A stretch of 25,975 nucleotides of DNA from an uncultured Prevotellaceae bacterium (GTDB taxonomy: Bacteria; Bacteroidota; Bacteroidia; Bacteroidales; Muribaculaceae), in assembly GCA_905210415.1 (NCBI GenBank), contig CAJLWM010000029.1, positions 1 to 25,975 on the forward strand, written 5' to 3'. The notes below the pieces were generated by a model, which was not told where the DNA came from, did no database searches, and was given only the letters and a program-made list of their open reading frames with translations. This document shows, piece by piece, positions 7,644 to 13,821 of this stretch (position 1 is the first letter of the stretch; every line of letters begins with the position of its first letter). Both the position numbers and the translations under genes were made by a program.

Positions 7644-8293
7644 TATTTTAATAAGTTTGAAATCAAATTATGATACCGGTCAAGATACATCTGAACAAGA
7701 TTCACTTTCGCCGCGCTCAATAGTTTGCTTATATTCTGTGCAGACTTATGAAGTTTCTTAGCAATATCTTTTTGAGCCGTATTACATAACAATGCATGAT
7801 AAGCGGCTTGCGATTGTGATACGCTCCACGAGGAAATAACGTCATCCGCAAATGCCGTACTTACCAGTAATTCGTCATTCACGTCCGACCATCTTGTTTT
7901 GACGATGAGCCGCCGTTTGCCCATCTCGTCAAGTTCTCTTCCCGAGTATTGGAACGCCTCTCCGTCAGAAAGTACAACATTGTCTGCATGGTATGATATG
8001 GTTCCCACTCCCAAAGAAAGACGAGCATCCCACGGTTTTTCGCACCCCTTTGGTGTATGGCTTTTTAATCCGGCACGCAGCAGTATTGCGATTTGCATTG
8101 CGTTTTCCGGGTTATTGATAACCATCTGGAAACTATCCCCTCTAAAAAACTCTATTTTTAGAGGTTCAATTACATTCAGTTCTTCGGCAATCTTTTGTAT
8201 GGACTTCAGTAAGAAGTCCCGATATTCTATCTGTATGGCAGAAGAATCTATTATATCTCCTGTTATAACTCCTTTGATCTTATCCATATTCAT
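7643..8293 (-). CDS. SatD family protein with cyclase-like N-terminus and C-terminal HTH
   Basis: A 216-aa protein resembling the SatD family. The N-terminal two thirds have the strand-helix pattern of class III nucleotidyl cyclases: GVITGDIIDSS (Asp13, in the position of the first metal-binding Asp), EFFRGDSFQMVI (Asp53, second metal Asp on a hairpin), RLSLGVGTIS (90-100), then DGEAFQYSGRELDEMGKRRL (two blocks, 110-129). The last resembles the cyclase helix carrying the transition-state Asn/Arg, but Asn is replaced by acidic residues. Residues ~170-195 (AQKDIAKKLHKSAQNISKLL) form a helix-turn-helix of the replication/sigma-like type. It could be a catalytically active or degenerate nucleotide-binding regulator; no activity is claimed. 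It is the first gene of the two-gene operon with DUF3307. Starts at codon 1 (8293) or codon 3 (8287) are both possible. A 70-bp palindrome lies upstream. Confidence 0.8.
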   Translation of the reverse strand: MNMDKIKGVITGDIIDSSAIQIEYRDFLLKSIQKIAEELNVIEPLKIEFFRGDSFQMVINNPENAMQIAILLRAGLKSHTPKGCEKPWDARLSLGVGTISYHADNVVLSDGEAFQYSGRELDEMGKRRLIVKTRWSDVNDELLVSTAFADDVISSWSVSQSQAAYHALLCNTAQKDIAKKLHKSAQNISKLLSAAKVNLVQMYLDRYHNLISNLLK

Positions 8294-8312
8294 AGAATGT
8301 TTTAATCACCTG

Positions 8313-8320
8313 CAAAGGTA
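8313..8320 (-). promoter_or_regulatory. -7 box of the satD-DUF3307 operon
   Basis: On the minus strand this reads TACCTTTG, a perfect TAnnTTTG box, about 20 bp before the SatD start codon. At the expected -33 position (about 8340-8343) there is no TTG; instead the 70-bp palindrome begins there. A good -7 box with no -33 box next to an operator-like sequence suggests a promoter that needs an activator or is blocked by a repressor. Confidence 0.6.
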
Positions 8321-8340
8321 CGATTATTCTCTCAATAATT

Positions 8341-8410
8341 AACCGAAAACGGTTGATTTTTCAAAATCAACCAAAAACAGTTGATATTCAATAATCAACC
8401 GTTTCCGGTT
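8341..8410. promoter_or_regulatory. 70-bp nested palindrome, operator-like, upstream of satD
   Basis: The 32-bp arms 8341-8372 and 8379-8410 are reverse complements with 27/32 matches around a 6-bp centre. The left arm is itself a palindrome, GGTTGATTTT-tc-AAAATCAACC (8351-8372). This gives four GTTGAT/ATCAAC half-sites in a regular array, plus CGGTT/AACCG ends. It abuts the satD promoter. It also lies 9 bp beyond the end of the small gene at 8420-8680, but has no T-run for termination. The most economical reading is a cooperative binding site for a dimeric HTH protein, possibly SatD itself. Confidence 0.65.
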
Positions 8411-8419
8411 TATGCCTAA

Positions 8420-8680
8420 TTACCCCTTCTGCTGCAACAGGTGTTTCAAGTTTTCATCATTTGCGATACGTTCCATTTCCTCTTGAACAATCTGCTTCAC
8501 TTCCTCCTTGATGCGCCTGTAATTCGCTTGAACCGTTTCCTTCATGCGGTCGTTGCCGTCCCCGTCCGTAAAGTCGGTAATGACGGGTATCTTCTTGTAG
8601 GCTTTCTCTTCGCGCTTCACCTTCTTGGCATCCACGACAATCTCACAATGAAAAATCATCTGAAAAAGCCATAAAAGCAC
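8420..8680 (-). CDS. small hypothetical protein (79-86 aa), charged, coiled-coil-like
   Basis: The open frame codes for up to 86 aa. A start at the internal ATG (codon 8, MIFHCEIVVDAKKVKR) giving 79 aa is equally plausible. The C-terminal half is highly charged and predicted helical (MKETVQANYRRIKEEVKQ, then EEMERIANDENLKHLLQQ), suggesting an amphipathic helix or coiled coil. The N-terminal part has alternating hydrophobic residues like a short beta-strand. No family is recognised. Codon use looks coherent for a real gene or the tail of a once longer one. It is bracketed by unusual palindromes (8341-8410 on its 3' side, 8688-8826 on its 5' side). No TAnnTTTG box is visible upstream. It could be a remnant of a mobile element or a small accessory protein of the satD module. 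Confidence 0.45.
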   Translation of the reverse strand: MLLWLFQMIFHCEIVVDAKKVKREEKAYKKIPVITDFTDGDGNDRMKETVQANYRRIKEEVKQIVQEEMERIANDENLKHLLQQKG

Positions 8681-8687
8681 CTCTTAG

Positions 8688-8774
8688 GCATAAGCATAAA
8701 AGAAATGGGCCTTGCCTCATCAGTCTAGACTGTTGTTTAGGCGTGAGGCAGAACCCTTTTCTCACCGCTTATGC
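8688..8774. repeat. imperfect long palindrome with three paired blocks
   Basis: Three nested blocks pair symmetrically: GCATAAGC (8688-8695) with GCTTATGC (8767-8774); AGAAATGGG (8701-8709) with CCCTTTTCT (8754-8762, one mismatch); TGCCTCA (8713-8719) with TGAGGCA (8744-8750). The apex holds a 12-bp perfect palindrome, CAGTCTAGACTG (8721-8732). The near-equal gaps between blocks on both sides argue against chance. Function unknown: protein-binding array, mobile-element end or structured leader RNA. Confidence 0.55.
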
Positions 8775-8778
8775 AATA

Positions 8779-8826
8779 GTCGGCACACGTTCGTTCAAAA
8801 CCTGTTTTGTACGATGGTGCGCCGAC
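8779..8826. repeat. 48-bp near-perfect palindrome
   Basis: The 23-bp arms (8779-8801 and 8804-8826) are separated by only two bases, with GTCGGC/GCCGAC at the ends and CAAAAC-ct-GTTTTG at the centre. The stem has four mismatched positions. A two-base centre suits a DNA palindrome (dimeric protein site, cruciform or recombination/nicking site) better than an RNA terminator, and there is no T-run. It starts five bases after the preceding palindrome. Confidence 0.6.
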
Positions 8827-9076
8827 ACATGTAATCGCTTTTACGGAAAATAAGAGTGAAAAATCAGACAGATAACATCAAAAGTCCCAACAAAATTGCT
8901 ACCTTTGCATACGAAGAGTTCTTTGAAGGTTACGCAACGCGCAGAAGAATAATGCAGTAGATAACTTGCTAATTCGTAACCTATTACCATAATGAGCAAT
9001 CAACCTACGCTCATTTCCAGTGGTTTACACTCTTTTAGTAACTTCTCGGTACGAATCAACAAAAACAATCAAAAAT
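8827..9076 (+). promoter_or_regulatory. leader region of the lipoprotein gene with a -7 box at 8900-8907
   Basis: TACCTTTG at 8900-8907 is a perfect -7 box, but no TTG is seen 19-21 bp upstream. If used, it gives a leader of about 165 nt before the ATG at 9077. No riboswitch or attenuator structure was recognised in that leader, and no coding signal is seen between 8827 and 9076. Confidence 0.4.
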
Positions 9077-9904
9077 ATGAAGAAAATATTATTAGCGGCA
9101 GCAGTGGCATTAACACTTGCCGGCTGCGGAAAGACAGGAAATAAAGACGCGGAAGCAGACAAAAGCGTAAGCATGTTTCGCACGGAAGAAGTTGTTGCCA
9201 AGAAGCAATTGTCGTTGCCCGACAGTCTGAACTTTTATGGCAAGGACGCAAAAGTGTTTACAGAGACAACGGTTTCTGTATGCTGGCCTGAAACGCTTGG
9301 AGGCAAGGAGCCGAAAGAGCTGCAGGACAGCATCCTCTCGATAGCCTTCGGCACAAGCAAGCGCGCCACGCTCAAAGAATCGCTGGAGGCGATGCTTGCT
9401 GAGCCTCTTGGCTTTGAGGGAGAAAAGGGCATCACACAAAAAGACGTTGACAAACTGCCGGAGCTGTCGGAGACTGTGCACCGCCACAGCGCCCAACTTA
9501 CGGTTACGCCTACGAGCATAGGCAAGCGTCTTGTGACCTACAGTGTGTATTCCTACGCATTCCTCGGCGGAGCTCACGGCAACTATGCGACAACCTATGT
9601 CAACTACGACGTGGAGAAGGGTCAGGTGCTGACCGTGGGACGCGTGTTTGCCGACGTGCAGGGGTTGAAGACTGCAATCATGCGCGAGCTTCAGCTGAAG
9701 CCGGAGTATGCCGGAAGTCTGCTTGTCGACAAGGTGCCTACTGTGGGCAACTTCTACATTGAAGGGGCGTTGATCACGTTCTTCTACAACCCGTATGACG
9801 TTGCATGCTATGCTGCCGGCGACATCAGAGTGGCGCTGCCTATCCATGAGGTGCGCGAATTTATGAGCGACTATGGCAAATCGCTCTTCCCCGAGGAAGA
9901 CTGA
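9077..9904 (+). CDS. DUF3298 (RsiV-type) domain lipoprotein
   Basis: A 275-aa exported lipoprotein. I chose ATG 9077 over the upstream ATG at 9020 because it begins a clean lipoprotein signal, MKKILLAAAVALTLAGC, with lipobox LAGC; the residues added by the upstream start are not signal-like. The middle (~residues 45-140) resembles the DUF4163-like region that often precedes DUF3298. The C-terminal part carries the DUF3298/RsiV signature: AFLGGAHGNYATTYVNYD, then GQVLTVGRVFAD and a final VACYAAGDIRVALPIHEV. In Gram-positive bacteria RsiV binds lysozyme as an anti-sigma factor, but in Bacteroidota these are free lipoproteins of unknown role, perhaps binding cell-wall or muramidase ligands. Monocistronic, ending at the terminator at 9928-9964. 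Confidence 0.85.
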   Translation: MKKILLAAAVALTLAGCGKTGNKDAEADKSVSMFRTEEVVAKKQLSLPDSLNFYGKDAKVFTETTVSVCWPETLGGKEPKELQDSILSIAFGTSKRATLKESLEAMLAEPLGFEGEKGITQKDVDKLPELSETVHRHSAQLTVTPTSIGKRLVTYSVYSYAFLGGAHGNYATTYVNYDVEKGQVLTVGRVFADVQGLKTAIMRELQLKPEYAGSLLVDKVPTVGNFYIEGALITFFYNPYDVACYAAGDIRVALPIHEVREFMSDYGKSLFPEED

Positions 9905-9927
9905 CGTGATTTTTGAATAAATAAATG

Positions 9928-9964
9928 CCGGAGGCGCATCACCCAACAAGCGATGCGCCTCCGG
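9928..9964. terminator. bidirectional terminator between convergent genes
   Basis: A perfect 13-bp GC-rich stem, CCGGAGGCGCATC (9928-9940) with GATGCGCCTCCGG (9952-9964), and an 11-nt loop. The downstream T-stretch on the plus side is short (TTTGT). On the minus side it is an A/T-rich run. It separates the lipoprotein gene from the convergent GNAT/nitrilase gene. Confidence 0.85.
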
Positions 9965-9984
9965 TTTGTCATGTGTGGCCTACG

Positions 9985-11517
9985 CTATTTCTTCAACCTC
10001 ACTTCGTAGAGGTCGTTGCGGCGGTCTCTGAGATTCTTCACGCTTCCGTAGGTGTGGAGGTGGTTGAGCCGGTCGAGGTCTACGTCGCTGACAAGAATCA
10101 TCTCGGTGTTTGGCGTAGCCTCTGCACGTGTGCCGTCGGTTGGGAATTCAAAGTCGCAAGGCGTGAACACGCCCGACTGTGCATACTGGATATCCATATT
10201 GTGGACTCTCGGAAGGTTGCCCACGCTGCCGGCAATCACTACGTAGCACTCGTTTTCGATGGCTCGCGCATGTGCGCATACCTTTACACGTGAATATGCG
10301 TTCTGAGTGTCGGTGAGAAATGGCACGAAGAGAATCTGCATTCCCTCGTCGGCCATCAGACGCGACAGCTCGGGAAACTCGACATCGTAGCAAATCAGGA
10401 TGCCGATGCGCGCGCAGTCTGTTTCAAACGTCTGAATCTTGCTGCCTCCGCACAAGCCCCAGCTCTTTATCTCGTCGGGGGTGACATGAATCTTCTCATA
10501 CGACTCATACGAGCCGTCGCGGCGGCAGAGGAATCCCACGTTGTAGAGTCGGCCGTCGTCTTTCACCTGAGGCATCGAGCCAGTGATGATGTTGATGTTG
10601 TAGCTGATGGCGAGTTTCACAAATCGGTCGCGAATCTCCTCGGTGTATTGCGCCAGGCTGCGTATGGCCTCGCTCTCGCTCTCGTCGTTGAAGCGAGCCA
10701 TCAGTGGAGCATTGAAGTATTCGGGGAAAAGTATGAAGTCGCTTTGATAGTTCGACACGGCATCGACGAAAAATTCCACTTGTTCAAACAAGTCGTCGAT
10801 ATCGCTGTAGGAGCGCATTTGCCATTGCACAAGGCCCACTCTCACGGTAGATTTCTTGGAGATGAAGTCTTGCGAAGGGGCTTGATAGTAGATGTTGTCC
10901 CACTGCAGCAGGCAGGCGTAGTGGCGCGATTCCTCGTCGTTTGGCAGATAGTTGCGCATCACCTTGCGCACGTGGAAGTCGTTGGATAGTTGGAAGGTGA
11001 GCACGGGGTCGAAGATTTCCTTTTGGCGCACCTTGTTGATGTATTCGCGAGGGCGAAGCTTGTCGGCGTAGAGGTGATAGTTTGGTATTCTTCCGCCAAA
11101 CATTATCGCCTTGAGGTTGAGGGTTTCGCACAAGTCCTTGCGATATTCATACATTCGTCGAGCCAATCGCAATCCGCGGTATTGCGGATGTATAAACACC
11201 TCGATGCCATAGAGGATGTTGCCCTTTGGATTGTGGGTGCTAAAGGTTTCGTTGCCAGTGACCTGGGCGTATGTGTGGTCGTTTTTCACGAGATTGTAGT
11301 CTACGATTAGCGACAATGCGCATCCCACGATTTTGTCATCAACCACGGTCACAATCTGACCTTCTGGGAAGATTTTGATCAGTTTTTTAATTTGATCCTT
11401 GGTCCAGAACACATCACTACCGTCGCTATAAACGCGTTTGAACGACTGCGACAGTTGTTCGTAATCCTCCAACTGGAGGTTGCGAATCATAACTTTGTTG
11501 ATTTTTAACTCTTCCAT
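9985..11517 (-). CDS. GNAT acetyltransferase / carbon-nitrogen hydrolase fusion protein
   Basis: A 510-aa cytosolic two-domain protein. The start is placed at 11517 (MEELKINKVMIRNLQ); the 13 residues upstream in frame look non-coding. Residues ~9-200 are a GNAT N-acyltransferase with an acetyl-CoA loop region, VFIHPQYRGLRLARRMYEYR (two pieces, 107-126). Residues ~224-505 are a nitrilase-superfamily amidohydrolase with the Glu-Lys-Cys catalytic triad intact: Glu266 (ILFPEYF), Lys342 (YEKIHVTPDE) and Cys376 (ILICYDVEFPE). This fusion is widespread in Bacteroidota. The substrate is unknown; family members act on small amides or omega-amido acids. Single gene, no obvious partner. Confidence 0.9.
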   Translation of the reverse strand: MEELKINKVMIRNLQLEDYEQLSQSFKRVYSDGSDVFWTKDQIKKLIKIFPEGQIVTVVDDKIVGCALSLIVDYNLVKNDHTYAQVTGNETFSTHNPKGNILYGIEVFIHPQYRGLRLARRMYEYRKDLCETLNLKAIMFGGRIPNYHLYADKLRPREYINKVRQKEIFDPVLTFQLSNDFHVRKVMRNYLPNDEESRHYACLLQWDNIYYQAPSQDFISKKSTVRVGLVQWQMRSYSDIDDLFEQVEFFVDAVSNYQSDFILFPEYFNAPLMARFNDESESEAIRSLAQYTEEIRDRFVKLAISYNINIITGSMPQVKDDGRLYNVGFLCRRDGSYESYEKIHVTPDEIKSWGLCGGSKIQTFETDCARIGILICYDVEFPELSRLMADEGMQILFVPFLTDTQNAYSRVKVCAHARAIENECYVVIAGSVGNLPRVHNMDIQYAQSGVFTPCDFEFPTDGTRAEATPNTEMILVSDVDLDRLNHLHTYGSVKNLRDRRNDLYEVRLKK

Positions 11518-11672
11518 AACGATGGCGAATTTACTGCTAATTATCCAACCAAGCAAGATATTTCGTCATCAAAGTCTTTTTTTTTTGACGAAATTATTGG
11601 TGGCTTTCGGTTGATGTTGAGGCGTGTTGCTGTGGGCGTGGATGTTGTTGGCGCAAAAGGCGGTAAAAGTGG

Positions 11673-11699
11673 GTAAAATGGTAAATTTTACTTTTTTTT
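11673..11699 (+). terminator. terminator-like hairpin in the region upstream of the kinase gene
   Basis: GTAAAAT (11673-11679) pairs with ATTTTAC (11685-11691) around a 5-nt loop and is followed directly by eight T residues. It has intrinsic-terminator geometry on the plus strand, but lies between two divergent genes, where no upstream plus-strand gene needs ending. It may end an antisense or small transcript, or insulate the kinase gene. The AT-only stem makes it weak. Confidence 0.45.
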
Positions 11700-11760
11700 A
11701 ATGACACATTGCTACACAAACCGGCAATAATAGTGTATATTAGCACCGACAAACAAAACT

Positions 11761-13446
11761 ATGAAAGTTATGGCAACAGAAATAAAAATATTTTGCAAGA
11801 ACCTTAACGAACACGTCTCGGTGACGGGTGGAGAATCGTTGCTTGAGGTGTTCGCAAGGCTGAGAGAGCGCATTGGCAAGGACGCTATATGCGCCACGGT
11901 GAACAATCAGGTGCGCAGCTTGCACTTCAAGGTCTACTCACCTGTGCAGGTGGAATTTATGGATGCGAGCAGCCGTCTTGGCGACCGTGTGTATCTCTTG
12001 TCGCTGTGCATGCTGCTTTATAAGGCCGTGCGCGATGTCTATCCTGGCGCAGTGCTTCGCATGGAGCACTCGGTGGCAAATGGCACATTCTGCTTGCTGC
12101 AGCGCGAGGGGCTGGAGGTGGATGCCCAAGCGGTGGAGGCCATACGCAAGCGCATGGTGGAGATTGCCGATGCCGATATGCCAATCTTGCCAAACACCGA
12201 GCTCACCAAGGATGTGGTGGAGAAACTTAAGGCGCAGGGCTTGGGCGACAAGGCACAGGTGATTGCTGCCACTCACAATCTCTACACCACATATTTCACA
12301 ATCGACGATACAATCGACACTTATTATAGCGAATTGGCGCCTTCTACGGCTTGCATGAAGCCTTTCAATCTGGTGGCATACAAGGGCGGAATGCTGCTCT
12401 TGCCTCGCGATGTGAACAATCCTGCGGTGGCGTGCCGCGAGATTTGCCAGGACAAGGTGTTTGATGCGTTTAAGGAATATGGCAAACTCAATGAAATCAT
12501 CGGCATAAAGAATGTCGAGGAGGTGAATAGGGCGGTGCGTAACCGTTACGACATACGCATGCTAATCACTGTGGCTGAGGCAGTGCACGAACGCAAGTTT
12601 GTGGGCATCGCTTCGGAGATTGCCCGCCGCTACAAGGAAGGCGGCGCCAGAGTGGTGCTGTTGGCTGGTCCGTCGTCGTCGGGCAAGACCACCTCGTCGA
12701 AGCGTCTGGCTGTGCAGCTGATGGCAAATCTGCTGGTGCCTAAGGTGATATCGCTCGATAATTATTTCGTAGACCGCCATAAAACGCCTGTCGACGAGCA
12801 TGGCGAGAAGGACTACGAATCGCTATATGCGCTCGACCTTGAGCAATTCAACAACGACCTTAACGACCTCATCGCCGGCAAGGAGGTGGCTATGCCTACT
12901 TACAACTTCGAGACTGGCACGCGTGAGTATCGTGGCGAGAAGCTTCGCCTTGGCGAAAACACGGTGCTGCTCATGGAGGGCATTCACGGGCTGAATCCTG
13001 AGTTGACGGCTTCGATAGCCGACGACCAGAAATTCCGTGTCTATGCCTCGGCTCTCAGCACCATCAATATCGACGACCACAATTGGCTCACTACCAGTGA
13101 CAACCGCTTGCTGCGTCGCATTGTGCGCGACTATAAGTATCGTGGCACAGGTGCTTGCGAAACCATAGCGCGTTGGCCGAGCGTGCGCCGTGGCGAGAAG
13201 AAGTGGATTTTCCCATATCAGGAGAATGCCGATGCCATATTCAATTCGTCGCTGATATTCGAATTGGGCGTGATGCGCCAGTATGCCGAGGAGATACTGC
13301 GTCAGGTGCCTCGCGATGCCGATGAGTATGCCGAAGCGTCGCGCCTGCTCAATCTGCTCAGTTTCTTCGAGCCGATAAGCAGCAATTGCGTGCCTGGCAA
13401 TAGCCTGTTGCGTGAGTTCCTTGGCGGCAGCATGTTCCATTATTGA
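11761..13446 (+). CDS. TGS-domain nucleoside (uridine) kinase
   Basis: A 561-aa cytosolic protein. Residues ~5-65 form a TGS-like (ThrRS/GTPase/SpoT) domain. Residues ~75-245 resemble the second additional (editing-like) domain of threonyl-tRNA synthetase (MEHSVANGTFCLLQREG, TELTKDVVEKLKAQG). Residues ~295-500 are a P-loop phosphoribulokinase/uridine kinase domain with Walker A GPSSSGKTT (303-311) and the substrate-lid region SLDNYFVDRHKTP. The assembly is the bacterial 'nucleoside kinase' family related to uridine-cytidine kinase, likely phosphorylating a nucleoside in pyrimidine salvage; the role of the tRNA-synthetase-like half is not known. Translation may start at codon 1 (11761) or codon 4 (ATG 11770). 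No clear promoter match is seen. Confidence 0.88.
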   Translation: MKVMATEIKIFCKNLNEHVSVTGGESLLEVFARLRERIGKDAICATVNNQVRSLHFKVYSPVQVEFMDASSRLGDRVYLLSLCMLLYKAVRDVYPGAVLRMEHSVANGTFCLLQREGLEVDAQAVEAIRKRMVEIADADMPILPNTELTKDVVEKLKAQGLGDKAQVIAATHNLYTTYFTIDDTIDTYYSELAPSTACMKPFNLVAYKGGMLLLPRDVNNPAVACREICQDKVFDAFKEYGKLNEIIGIKNVEEVNRAVRNRYDIRMLITVAEAVHERKFVGIASEIARRYKEGGARVVLLAGPSSSGKTTSSKRLAVQLMANLLVPKVISLDNYFVDRHKTPVDEHGEKDYESLYALDLEQFNNDLNDLIAGKEVAMPTYNFETGTREYRGEKLRLGENTVLLMEGIHGLNPELTASIADDQKFRVYASALSTINIDDHNWLTTSDNRLLRRIVRDYKYRGTGACETIARWPSVRRGEKKWIFPYQENADAIFNSSLIFELGVMRQYAEEILRQVPRDADEYAEASRLLNLLSFFEPISSNCVPGNSLLREFLGGSMFHY

Positions 13447-13485
13447 TGCCTGCAAGTGACGCAATTTTTGCGGGTTTGGATAACC

Positions 13486-13696
13486 GCCACGTCCGCACCT
13501 GCATGGCGATAACGCATTGAATGCCAATATCTCACGCAGATTCCGTAGATTATTTATCGTGGTTGGATAACCGTTGCCGGTAGGGACGTGGCATGCCACG
13601 TCCGCATCCGAATGGCGATAACACATTGATTGCCAATATCTCACGCAGATTCCGCAGATTGTTTATCGTGGTTGGATAACCGTTGCCGGTAGGGAT
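13486..13696. repeat. two ~102-bp intergenic repeat units, 109-bp period
   Basis: Units 13486-13587 and 13595-13696 align without gaps at about 94/102 positions. Both begin GCCACGTCCGCA, contain ATGGCGATAAC, TCACGCAGATTCCG and CGTGGTTGGATAACC, and end CCGGTAGGGA. No open reading frame of note is inside. This is typical of dispersed non-coding repeats in Bacteroidales intergenic regions. Confidence 0.85.
13584..13603. repeat. 20-bp perfect palindrome at the junction of the two repeat units
   Basis: GGACGTGGCATGCCACGTCC reads identically on both strands with no spacer. It spans the boundary between the end of unit 1 and the start of unit 2, so it may be the junction or recombination point of the repeat family, or a protein-binding site. 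Confidence 0.8.
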
Positions 13697-13792
13697 GTTG
13701 TCTAAAAGCGCCAAAAGACTCCAAGCAGTATAAAATAATTCACATTTACGGCCTAACGAACGATTTGGGTTTAATCTGCGGTATCTGCGTGA
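13641..13792. repeat. 152-bp segment bounded by a 20-bp inverted repeat
   Basis: The 20 bases at 13641-13660 (TCACGCAGATTCCGCAGATT) and the reverse complement of 13773-13792 match at 19 of 20 positions. The segment between includes the end of repeat unit 2 and the dispersed repeat copy at 13711-13772. Terminal inverted repeats around a non-coding core of this size fit a MITE-like element, though no target-site duplication was established. Confidence 0.6.
13711..13772 (+). repeat. dispersed repeat, copy C (partial)
   Basis: Aligns without gaps to 21051-21112 with about 48 of 62 identities, including an identical CCAAGCAGTA and an identical CGATTTGGGT at the same spacing. Preceded at 13686 by CCGGTAGGGATG, which also occurs (as CCGGTAGGGACG on the minus strand) in copy B at 25857-25868. 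Confidence 0.7.
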
Positions 13793-13821
13793 AATTAAAT
13801 CACCACCATGCGGCGGGTGGA

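Noticed and set aside
9020..9076. Upstream start for the DUF3298 lipoprotein
   Set aside because: It would bury the lipoprotein signal peptide behind 19 unrelated residues.
13486..13696. CRISPR array
   Set aside because: Only two long units with almost no spacer between them and no cas genes.
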